From Marinosulfonomonas sp. (lineage in GTDB: Bacteria; Pseudomonadota; Alphaproteobacteria; Rhodobacterales; Rhodobacteraceae), in assembly GCA_022712735.1 (NCBI GenBank), contig JAFLKA010000142.1, positions 1 to 12,500 on the forward strand: 12,500 bases of DNA, given 5' to 3'. The notes under the pieces were generated by a model. The model did no database searches. It saw only the letters and a program-made list of their open reading frames with translations, and had not been told where the DNA came from. Below are positions 7,425 to 12,500 of this stretch, piece after piece. Position 1 is the stretch's first letter, and every line of letters begins with the position of its first letter. The translations under genes and the position numbers were made by a program.

Positions 7425-7512
7425 CATTCGCTCGAAACGCAGCATTTGGTAAACTGGGCTCTTTCCAGCCGTTCGCTGCATTTTGAACGAACGGCAGCTT
7501 TTCTAAACTGAG
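7425..7512. repeat. Imperfect tandem repeat with embedded 8-bp palindrome
   Basis: Two related units: CATTCGCT...GCAGCATTTGGTAAACTGG (from 7425) and GTTCGCT...GCAGCTTTTCTAAACTGAGG (from 7471). In the second, GCCGTTCG (7468-7475) pairs with CGAACGGC (7488-7495) around 12 bases. Similar CATTCGCTGC-type stretches are, from memory, scattered in roseobacter genomes and produce spurious small frames; this one may be a degenerate copy. There is no sign of a transposase. Confidence 0.45.
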
Positions 7513-7615
7513 GCGAGCCTACGCCCGGCCACTCTGACCGTTGGGTCAATGTTGTGACGGAAAAGCCAAACATTCGTGACGTTCAACACCGATCTTGTTT
7601 TTGTGGTCCCTTGGA

Positions 7616-7632
7616 GTTCGGACAAGCCGAAC
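7616..7632. repeat. Perfect 6-bp inverted repeat
   Basis: GTTCGG and CCGAAC are separated by ACAAG. It is a small dyad about 240 bases before the next gene; it could be a hairpin or a protein site. Nothing more can be said. Confidence 0.35.
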
Positions 7633-7651
7633 GCCACTGCGGGACGTATTA

Positions 7652-7674
7652 GGGGCCTGTTCCGGCCCCCTTTT
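7652..7674 (+). terminator. Terminator-like hairpin
   Basis: GGGGCC pairs with GGCCCC around TGTTCC, followed by CTTTT. The stem is strong but the T run is short. No gene ends directly before it on the plus strand, so it could end stray transcription or lie in the leader of the 7872 gene. Confidence 0.4.
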
Positions 7675-7871
7675 GCGCAAAAAATAGACAAGGCCGTGTC
7701 CTCGCTGCGCTGCGGGCCGCACCAACCTAGTCGATTTCTCACTCCAAATTCCCCGACCCTGTCTTTCATCGCATTCAGATTTTCAGGAGCAGCCCAAAAG
7801 GGCTTTCCAAAAAATCAGTCACCAAATGGGCACCAAGCCCAAACGGTCACACCACAAAGGAAACGTAGAAA

Positions 7872-8522
7872 ATGAACCATTGGGAAACTCACCTTTACGG
7901 CTTTGCAGTAGCATTAGCACAGGGCGAAAAAATCAAACCTGAAAACCTTCAGGGGATGCGCGACAAAGCAATCAAACACGGTCATACCGAAGAAGAATGC
8001 ATTTTTGTTGAAGGTAATGCACAACTTTACATCGCCAAGGGCATTTCAAACCATGATGAAAACCGCGAAAATGTAGCACTAACAGCGCAATTTTCCCAAA
8101 AGAGCAGAACGCATATGGTTTGCGCTATGTGCGGCTCAACCGATGTTCGCGCCGATGCATATGCCGAATGGGACGCCGATGCAGGTCAATGGGTTTTGCA
8201 CTCAACATATGACGAAAAACACTGTGAAAACTGCGAAATCAGCACCAGCCTTATAGAAGTCGATGAAGCAACGCAGATTGAAATTCAAGCGTTTGGAATG
8301 GTCAACTTCGAAGAGGGTTCACGGCTTGCAGAGGATAACGAAACACCTGATTTTTATGACGTGATGGTGACAACAACGCCGTTTGATAGTGGTGTAATCC
8401 TCTCTTTGGAAGAACACGACGACATGACCGCCAAAGAGGCCGCGAAGGTTTTAACGGCGATGGTCGCAGCCTACCCAACGGCAGCAATCAGTAGCGTTAA
8501 TTGCGATCTGGGGGCGGTTTAA
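7872..8522 (+). CDS. Unknown protein with a central zinc ribbon
   Basis: A 216-residue cytoplasmic protein with no named family that I can assign. The centre has CAMCGSTDV (Cys84, Cys87), then AYAEWDADAGQWVLHSTYDEKHCENC (Cys118, Cys121): two CxxC pairs about 30 residues apart, a zinc-ribbon arrangement that I recall from unannotated proteins of alphaproteobacterial plasmids. The N-terminal 80 residues are polar and helical in look. The C-terminal part (about 158-205) reads DFYDVMVTTTPFDSGVILSLEEHDDMTAKEAAKVL, possibly a separate small domain. There are no membrane segments. AAGGAA lies 9 bases ahead of the ATG. Its stop overlaps the next start (TAATG), so the two are an operon. Context suggests an accessory plasmid or island function; nucleic-acid binding through the ribbon is a guess. 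Confidence 0.82.
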   Translation: MNHWETHLYGFAVALAQGEKIKPENLQGMRDKAIKHGHTEEECIFVEGNAQLYIAKGISNHDENRENVALTAQFSQKSRTHMVCAMCGSTDVRADAYAEWDADAGQWVLHSTYDEKHCENCEISTSLIEVDEATQIEIQAFGMVNFEEGSRLAEDNETPDFYDVMVTTTPFDSGVILSLEEHDDMTAKEAAKVLTAMVAAYPTAAISSVNCDLGAV

Positions 8523-8803
8523 TGTCCCAAGTTGAACTTTTTGAACGCACCGACAAAGGCACTCATGGGGCTGTTTGGTGGGCTGGTAGTTGGGAATGCC
8601 GCAATAAAGACGGCTATTTTCAGGATCGAGAGGGCGGCAAAGGCCCGTGGTCATTCGTGATCTACGGTTTTGGTGACACCGACTGCATTGTCTACCGCCT
8701 CAATGACGCAGGAACGCCTGTGCATGATTGTGTGCCGATTGATGCAAATGACCGCATCACCATAAACGGCAAGAAATATGGCCGCAATAACTGGCGGCAC
8801 TAG
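8522..8803 (+). CDS. Unknown 93-residue protein
   Basis: Begins MSQVELFERTDKGTHG and ends KKYGRNNWRH. The start is set at 8522 because it overlaps the preceding stop by one base (TAATG) and a G-rich GGGGGCGG lies just upstream; a frame from 8501 would run into the previous gene. It is rich in Trp, Gly and Asp (AVWWAGSWECRNKDGYFQD), with two Cys (residues 24 and 55 approximately) and no signal peptide or membrane helix. No family is recognised. A compact beta-rich fold is plausible. It is translationally coupled to the zinc-ribbon protein, so a shared role is likely. The stop codon lies in the loop of a perfect hairpin. Confidence 0.75.
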   Translation: MSQVELFERTDKGTHGAVWWAGSWECRNKDGYFQDREGGKGPWSFVIYGFGDTDCIVYRLNDAGTPVHDCVPIDANDRITINGKKYGRNNWRH

Positions 8804-8814
8804 CCCGCCAGTTA
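8788..8814 (+). terminator. Perfect 10-bp hairpin around a stop codon
   Basis: TAACTGGCGG pairs perfectly with CCGCCAGTTA around CACTAGC, whose TAG is the stop of the preceding gene. There is no T run after it, so rho-independent termination is doubtful; it may be an mRNA-stabilising stem, an attenuating element before the methyltransferase gene, or a protein site. Confidence 0.5.
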
Positions 8815-8874
8815 CCCCCTGCCCCACCAAACTTACCAAAACCTATTCGCGTCTAAACCGATGGAGATTGAACA

Positions 8875-10332
8875 ATGAACATGCAGCCAACCGAAATTAT
8901 ATCCGAAGGCAACGAGCAACCCGCACCCGTGCCAGCAATCAAATCCCAAATTCAAGACATTGTGGCCGCTAGGGACGCCGCAATGCAAAAGATCGCCCAA
9001 GCCGCTGACGCACTGGACGCAGCCTATGCGCTGACGGCCGAGGCTGACGCCTTGGCCCGACAAGCCCAAATGGGGCGCAAGTATTGGGGCCTAGATCGTT
9101 CAAGCAACAATCACTTTCAGGCCCTTTACCCAAACGGCTTTAAACCCGCCGAGTCCGTCGAGATTTTCCGCCGCCAACTCGATGCCTCTGTTTGGTCGCA
9201 CCTTTGGGAAACAACTGGTATCCGCGACATGATGGATGCAACCGCCGCCCGTGAGTTTGACCAAGGCTTGCGCGATGAAGTTCCACCCGTGACCCTCGAT
9301 GATGTTAGAGCCACTTTTGAAACGCTTATGGGAAGTGCTGACATGATTTTTGCCCGTGGTCTTGCGACTGCTTTTTCACGGCTCGACAGGCGTTTCAAAT
9401 CTCATGACGCTTTCAAGTTGGGAACGCGGATGATCGTTGATCGTGCCTTTTCCGAATATTCGGGCAGTTTCAACCGATCATGGGCCGAAGAAACCATTAT
9501 CGACGTGGAGCGCGTTTTTGCCAAACTTGACGACCAAGCGCCTGATGGTCGCGGCTTGATCCAAGAAATCGACGCCGACCGCCCTAGCTATGGTGCGCAA
9601 CAATCGCTTACCGAAAGCACCTATTTTCGCATCCGTGGTTTTTTGAATGGCAACGCACATTTGTGGTTCACTCGTGACGACCTTGTAGAGAAGGCCAACA
9701 AAATTTTAGCCAACTACTACGGCGAGGTTATCCCAGACGCCGCGCCAAAGGACGAAGACAGCGGGACGTTCACCATGCGGTCAAATCTGCCATCCAAAGA
9801 CCTGCAATTCTACCACACACCAGACGGGGCAGTCGCGCAGGTTATGGAAAAACTCTACTACCGCGACGGTCAGCACATCTTGGAGCCAAGCGCGGGAACG
9901 GGCCATCTTGTGCGCCCGCTTCTTGCGAAGGGCCACAAAGTCACGGCGATTGAGATTCACGCCGACCGTGTTGCAAGGTTGCGCGACCTTGAAAGCCCAA
10001 TGTGTAACGTGATCGACGGCAATTTCTTGAACCAACCTGCCAACCCCATTTTTGACGCGGTGGTCATGAACAGCCCATTTTATAAAACGCACTGGATCGA
10101 TCATGTGCGCCACGCCTATGACTTTCTGAAAAATGACGGCCAGCTAATCGCCATCCTTCCAGTGTCGGCACAAGTTGGCGAAACCAAAGCCCACCTAGCG
10201 TTCCGCAGATGGGCAGAGAAGGCCAACGGCGGTAATAAGTGGGGGCTGTTCACCGATCTAAAGGAAGGCAGCTTTGCTGAGGCTGGAACCAACATCAACA
10301 CCGTGATTTTGACCCTGCGCAAACGTAACTGA
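8875..10332 (+). CDS. DUF4942 domain fused to class I adenine-type DNA methyltransferase
   Basis: A 485-residue cytoplasmic protein. After a helical Ala-rich N-terminus (about 20-66) comes a DUF4942-like region (about 90-260: SVEIFRRQLDASVWSHLWETTGIRDMMDA, then MIFARGLATAFSRLDRRFKSH). The C-terminal half is a methyltransferase: FYHTPDGAVAQVMEKL (312-327), SAM-binding LEPSAGTGHL (336-345), acidic AIEIHADR (358-365), and catalytic NSPFY (399-403), a variant of the N6-adenine NPPY/F motif. S-adenosylmethionine-dependent DNA adenine methylation is therefore likely, though the second position is Ser instead of Pro. No restriction endonuclease gene is nearby in the window. GGAG lies 8 bases before the ATG; it is in the same direction as the two genes before it, 71 bases on. 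A strong terminator follows 20 bases after the stop. Such proteins are typical of phages and plasmids, where they may protect incoming DNA. Confidence 0.88.
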   Translation: MNMQPTEIISEGNEQPAPVPAIKSQIQDIVAARDAAMQKIAQAADALDAAYALTAEADALARQAQMGRKYWGLDRSSNNHFQALYPNGFKPAESVEIFRRQLDASVWSHLWETTGIRDMMDATAAREFDQGLRDEVPPVTLDDVRATFETLMGSADMIFARGLATAFSRLDRRFKSHDAFKLGTRMIVDRAFSEYSGSFNRSWAEETIIDVERVFAKLDDQAPDGRGLIQEIDADRPSYGAQQSLTESTYFRIRGFLNGNAHLWFTRDDLVEKANKILANYYGEVIPDAAPKDEDSGTFTMRSNLPSKDLQFYHTPDGAVAQVMEKLYYRDGQHILEPSAGTGHLVRPLLAKGHKVTAIEIHADRVARLRDLESPMCNVIDGNFLNQPANPIFDAVVMNSPFYKTHWIDHVRHAYDFLKNDGQLIAILPVSAQVGETKAHLAFRRWAEKANGGNKWGLFTDLKEGSFAEAGTNINTVILTLRKRN

Positions 10333-10352
10333 CAAACAAATGCAGTCTGGAT

Positions 10353-10391
10353 AAAACAATGGGCAGCCCTTACGGCTTATCCCATTGTTTT
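10353..10391. terminator. Bidirectional intrinsic terminator after the methyltransferase gene
   Basis: AAAACAATGGG (10353-10363) and CCCATTGTTTT (10381-10391) are perfect complements, with AGCC/GGCT nested in the loop. The A and T runs flank the stem, so it should work on both strands. It shows that the following small gene needs its own promoter or read-through. Confidence 0.88.
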
Positions 10392-10409
10392 CCGTACATT
10401 GAGGACACC

Positions 10410-10574
10410 ATGACCAACCCTAAACATATCGACATGACGCAATCAGATTGGTTGAGAAGCGCGAAAGCAGCGGCATTGCTACGCGATCCAGTTGATGCCT
10501 TACACGACGCCGAAGCCTTGGTGAATTTCGCTCAAAAGAGGCTGAACGCCCTTTTGAGCGGGGCCAAGACGTAG
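10410..10574 (+). CDS. Unknown 54-residue protein
   Basis: Begins MTNPKHIDMTQSDWLRSAKA and ends NALLSGAKT. The start at 10410 is chosen for GAGG 5-6 bases upstream; the same frame open from 10359 would pass through the terminator stem. The chain looks wholly alpha-helical (AALLRDPVDALHDAEALVNFAQKRL), amphipathic, without Cys, signal peptide or membrane segment. No family is recognised. The end of the coding sequence forms a strong hairpin. It is isolated: a terminator lies before it and noncoding sequence after it. Confidence 0.6.
   Translation: MTNPKHIDMTQSDWLRSAKAAALLRDPVDALHDAEALVNFAQKRLNALLSGAKT
10529..10560 (+). terminator. Strong hairpin inside the end of the 54-residue gene
   Basis: CGCTCAAAAG pairs perfectly with CTTTTGAGCG, with a further GGC/GCC inside and a small TGAAC loop. 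It overlaps codons for FAQKRLNALLSG, so both roles constrain the bases. On the plus strand GGGG, not T, follows, so termination is uncertain; it may protect the mRNA 3' end. Confidence 0.45.
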
Positions 10575-10601
10575 GCTTAACATACAGGTCGGATGGGGTG
10601 C

Positions 10602-10680
10602 CTAGAAACTCTTTTCATATTCATCTTCCCCTAAATATCCTCGGGGGAGTGCCAAAGGCACGGGGGCAGACAGCCCCCTA
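10602..10680 (-). repeat. Rhodobacterales-type palindromic intergenic repeat
   Basis: On the minus strand: GGGGGC-TGTCT-GCCCCC hairpin (10678-10662), then GTGCC-TTT-GGCAC hairpin (10661-10649), then CCCCGAGGATATTTAGGGG and AAGATGAATATGAAAAG. From memory this order of two GC hairpins followed by GAGGATATTT...AAGATGAA is a dispersed noncoding element in Rhodobacterales. It makes the overlapping 64-codon minus frame an unlikely gene. Confidence 0.6.
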
Positions 10681-10849
10681 CTCTTCACCATGCAGCCGCG
10701 TCGGTCGCGTCCCTTGAGATTTCCCCTGAAGGAGCAGCAGCCCACGAGCTGAAGAACGATTGTGCGGAATCGACGTGTTTTCAGAAGCCACGTCACTTTC
10801 AGTCGAATTTTCCCAAAATCATAGCCGTCTCTGTGAACAACAGACGGGC

Positions 10850-10876
10850 ATCATACACAGCGCGGGAACCTGTCAA
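10850..10876 (-). promoter_or_regulatory. Strong-looking minus-strand promoter
   Basis: TTGACA (10876-10871), 15-base spacer, TATGAT (10855-10850). The hexamers are 6/6 and 5/6 matches to the sigma-70 consensus, but the spacer is two bases short of ideal. Transcription would begin near 10843 and run into the palindromic repeat with no supported gene, so a noncoding RNA is possible. Confidence 0.4.
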
Positions 10877-10914
10877 CACCAAGCCCTCCGGGGCGCTACG
10901 CGCGTGTGGACAGG
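10869..10914. repeat. Inverted repeat upstream of the basic small gene
   Basis: CCTGTCAACAC (10869-10879) and GTGTGGACAGG (10904-10914) are complementary at 10 of 11 positions across 24 bases. The left arm covers the -35 of the minus-strand promoter; the right arm is 53 bases before the next plus-strand gene. A paired operator or a cruciform/RNA stem is possible. Confidence 0.5.
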
Positions 10915-10966
10915 CCCCCTTTAACGCTGAGTAATCTTGCCCTGTTTATTCACTAAGGAGACAACC

Positions 10967-11128
10967 ATGAAATACTTTCGCAAAAAATCTAATCGCCTTC
11001 GTCGTATCGCAGCGCGTCGTCTGAGAACAATCAGAAAACAGCTTCGCAAAATCGACTTGAGCATGAGCATTGAGCTTAATTTGCTGATCCTCAAAATCAA
11101 ATTCACTATCAAGCGCCGCGAGAAGTAA
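10967..11128 (+). CDS. Unknown 53-residue very basic protein
   Basis: Starts MKYFRKKSNRLRRIAARRLR, with AAGGAG 6 bases before the ATG, an almost ideal ribosome site, and has a clear terminator right after the stop; these two marks are why I call so small a gene. The first 30 residues are about half Arg and Lys, likely an amphipathic helix. The last 23 (SIELNLLILKIKFTIKRREK) alternate hydrophobic and basic residues, suggesting a strand or membrane-adhering segment. No Asp/Glu-rich or Cys motifs. No family is recognised. Nucleic-acid binding, a membrane-active peptide (toxin-like) or a ribosome-associated protein are all possible. Base composition is visibly AT-richer than its neighbours, consistent with transfer. 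Confidence 0.65.
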   Translation: MKYFRKKSNRLRRIAARRLRTIRKQLRKIDLSMSIELNLLILKIKFTIKRREK

Positions 11129-11139
11129 CGCGGCTGCAT

Positions 11140-11170
11140 GGCAAAGCCCCATACAGGGCTTTTGCCTTTT
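11140..11170 (+). terminator. Intrinsic terminator between convergent genes
   Basis: GGCAAAGCCC pairs with GGGCTTTTGCC (one bulged T) around CATACA, followed by TTTT. It ends the basic small gene and touches the umuC stop codon; on the minus strand the same stem lacks a good T run, so termination of umuDC there would be weaker. Confidence 0.8.
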
Positions 11171-12441
11171 CACCGCACTATCGGAAGATCCGAAAGCCGC
11201 GTGGTGTATCGCGGGCTGCGATGTTCAGCCCGAAGCTGCCAAGGCCGCTTTATGCCTTCACTGGCTAGCACCATCGTTTTTTTCCCAAACCTATCATTGA
11301 TCAGATCGAGCGCCTTCATCGCCGCGCTTTCTTTGCCGCGTGGCGCGTCAAAGAGTGTTCGCGGGCGATCCTCAATCGGCAATAGATCATCGAGCATCAC
11401 ACCGGCTTTGGTGAATCCGAATTTCGCCGCCTGCCCTTTCGGCCATGCGGCGTTTGCGCACCGGCGCGCGGCTTGCACCAGCTCGAACGTATCAGAAGAC
11501 ATTGGCGTAATGCGCGTTGACCGCGAACCAGCATATTGCGGTCTGTCTTTTCTATGCCGGTTCGTGTGGAAAAACACCGTCAGCGTTCCCGCGACAAGCC
11601 CATGCTGGCGCAGTTTTTCCGCTGCGCGGGTCACATGCGCCGTCACGGCTTGAAATACAGTGTCGAAATCCATCATGGGCTGGCCTGACGACTGCGTGAC
11701 AGCCATGCCTTTGCGTTGTGGCTCTACATCGTCAAAGGCAATACAAGCCTCGCCTTGTAGTTCCAAAACAATCCTTTCCAAAACAACCGTGCCTACGGCC
11801 CTAGCTTGTTTTGTCGGCATGTCCCGAAGATCCGCCGCTGTCCCGATACCAAGCTTTTGTAGCTTGGCATCTGTCTTGCGGCCAATGCCCCAAATTTTGC
11901 CAACTGGCACCATTGGCAAAAGCCAATCGGCCAGTGTGTCGTCCATCATGTCCAACACGCCGCCAAATATAGGGTTTTTTTTCGCAATATCATTTGCACA
12001 TTTTGAAAGTGTCTTTGTCGGCGCGATTCCGATCCGCACCGGCACACCGATCCGTTGCAGCACTTCGCGCCGCATCGCCCTTGCGTGCGCTTCCCTGTCT
12101 TGGAACCCGCCGAAGTCCAAGAAACATTCGTCTATCGAGTAAATTTCAACCTTTGGCGTAAAGTCCTCGTAGACCTCCACAATGCGGCGGCTTATGTCGC
12201 CGTAGAGCGTATAGTTTGAACTGAAAACCCGAACACCATGCGCATTAATTTTGTCGCGTAGCAGGTGCAGTGGTTCGCCCATTTTGATGCCAAGTGCCTT
12301 GGCCTCGTCAGATCGAGCCACGGCGCACCCATCATTATTTGACAGCACAATTACAGGGACATTCTTCAATGTGGGGTCAAAAATCCGTTCGGCAGACACG
12401 TAGAAATTGGCGCTATCAGAAATCGCAATTGGTCGTTTCAT
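11170..12441 (-). CDS. umuC: UmuC-type Y-family DNA polymerase (polymerase V catalytic subunit)
   Basis: A 423-residue error-prone polymerase that copies past DNA lesions together with processed UmuD. The palm has [13 protein letters not shown] (metal ligand Asp9), [17 protein letters not shown] (39-55), and [10 protein letters not shown] (catalytic Asp104, Glu105). [14 protein letters not shown] lies at 142-155 and the helix-hairpin-helix [16 protein letters not shown] near 184-199. The last ~50 residues ([21 protein letters not shown], then [12 protein letters not shown]) match DUF4113, usual at the end of UmuC proteins. The length equals the family norm of about 420. The ATG at 12441 is chosen because it overlaps the umuD stop (ATGA); a longer frame to 12483 only runs inside umuD. 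The first motif reads DSAN, where most UmuC have DxNN, a mild divergence. Probably SOS-induced from a promoter before umuD, outside the window. The active-site residues look intact. Confidence 0.95.
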   Translation of the reverse strand: MKRPIAISDSANFYVSAERIFDPTLKNVPVIVLSNNDGCAVARSDEAKALGIKMGEPLHLLRDKINAHGVRVFSSNYTLYGDISRRIVEVYEDFTPKVEIYSIDECFLDFGGFQDREAHARAMRREVLQRIGVPVRIGIAPTKTLSKCANDIAKKNPIFGGVLDMMDDTLADWLLPMVPVGKIWGIGRKTDAKLQKLGIGTAADLRDMPTKQARAVGTVVLERIVLELQGEACIAFDDVEPQRKGMAVTQSSGQPMMDFDTVFQAVTAHVTRAAEKLRQHGLVAGTLTVFFHTNRHRKDRPQYAGSRSTRITPMSSDTFELVQAARRCANAAWPKGQAAKFGFTKAGVMLDDLLPIEDRPRTLFDAPRGKESAAMKALDLINDRFGKKTMVLASEGIKRPWQLRAEHRSPRYTTRLSDLPIVR

Positions 12442-12500
12442 TCCAACTCGTACCGCCGAACGACACCAGCGATCACGCCCCATATTTCGCTATCCTCTGT
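12438..12500 (-). CDS. umuD: UmuD-like SOS protein, last 20 codons only
   Basis: The visible end reads [20 protein letters not shown], matching the C-terminal strand of the UmuD/LexA-type S24 peptidase fold (WGVV-type ending). Its TGA overlaps the umuC ATG by four bases, the normal umuDC layout. The catalytic Ser/Lys and cleavage site lie outside the window, so function cannot be judged. Confidence 0.85.
   Translation of the reverse strand, partial: TEDSEIWGVIAGVVRRYELE

Larger units (their letters stand above)
6821..7871. other. About 1 kb without a convincing gene
   Basis: No reading frame here has a ribosome site together with recognisable protein content; the frames present (up to 108 codons) are rich in Trp, Ser, Arg and Cys and look random. 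No usable intrinsic terminator follows the kinase: GGCC-N5-GGCC at 6822-6834 is too short. The stretch contains the CGGAT/ATCCG dyad at 6872-6884, imperfect repeats at 7425-7512, and hairpins at 7616-7632 and 7652-7674. Base composition appears lower in GC than the redox genes. It is probably decayed mobile or intergenic material joining core-type and accessory gene blocks. Confidence 0.6.
10575..10966. other. Noncoding stretch between two small genes
   Basis: About 390 bases with the palindromic repeat, a CCGTCT/AGACGG dyad (10825-10847), a good minus-strand promoter and a long-range inverted repeat (10869-10914). I see no supported coding frame. It may hold a small RNA or a regulatory region. 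Confidence 0.55.

Noticed and set aside
7328..7573. 81-codon minus-strand frame
   Set aside because: It lies over degenerate repeats, has no ribosome site and its residue content looks random; similar frames recur as spurious calls in roseobacters.
7791..7804. AGCCC-AAAA-GGGCT hairpin as a terminator
   Set aside because: A 5-bp stem followed by only two or three T bases; not convincing.
10602..10796. 64-codon minus-strand frame starting at GTG
   Set aside because: Its end is encoded by the GC hairpins and GAGGATATTT part of a noncoding repeat, and there is no ribosome site.
10575..10966. Plasmid replication origin with iterons
   Set aside because: No set of direct repeats, DnaA box or rep gene is visible in the window.

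Overview
The window looks like an alphaproteobacterium of the Rhodobacterales (Roseobacter-type). Grounds are moderately high GC, tightly overlapping operons, a gene set typical of that group (PepSY/DUF2271/ApbE redox cluster, DUF4942 methyltransferase, UmuC with a DUF4113 tail) and a palindromic GGGGGC...CCCCCGAGGATATTT intergenic element at about 10602-10680 that I associate from memory with this order. No database could be consulted; family names come from motif recognition.

Region 1 (1-6820) is one functional unit: a flavin/heme redox system with its own two-component regulator. Two divergently controlled blocks lie on the minus strand. PepSY protein and cytochrome b (4672 to 3663) overlap by 4 bases and end in a clear intrinsic terminator (3605-3642). 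A second transcript (3487 down past base 1) encodes a periplasmic DUF2271 protein with a TGAS flavinylation-like motif, a large membrane PepSY/flavodoxin/NAD(P)H reductase, and an ApbE FMN transferase cut by the window edge. Facing them on the plus strand are an OmpR-type response regulator and a histidine kinase (4824-6820), overlapping by TTGA. The key observation is an 11-bp-period direct repeat (TCAGGY-N5-TCAGSY). It occurs twice upstream of the DUF2271 gene and once upstream of the regulator gene, each promoter-facing copy placed just ahead of a -10-like hexamer. It is the probable binding site of the encoded regulator, giving autoregulation plus control of the redox operon. The likely logic is that cytoplasmic NAD(P)H reduces FAD/FMN in the reductase, heme-bearing membrane helices carry electrons outward, and flavinylated DUF2271, PepSY protein and cytochrome b act at or beyond the membrane. 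The final acceptor is unknown.

Region 2 (6821-7871) is about 1 kb with no convincing gene. It holds degenerate repeat sequence (7425-7512) and hairpins, and marks a change in character towards lower GC and accessory genes.

Region 3 (7872-12500) looks like plasmid or genomic-island material: an unknown zinc-ribbon protein, an unknown 93-residue protein, a DUF4942-adenine methyltransferase fusion with an excellent bidirectional terminator, an unknown 54-residue protein, and a noncoding stretch with the palindromic repeat, a strong-looking minus-strand promoter and an inverted repeat. Then come a 53-residue very basic protein and, converging on it, an SOS-type umuDC pair (umuD only as its last 20 codons). 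Functions of the four small or unknown proteins cannot be assigned from sequence alone.
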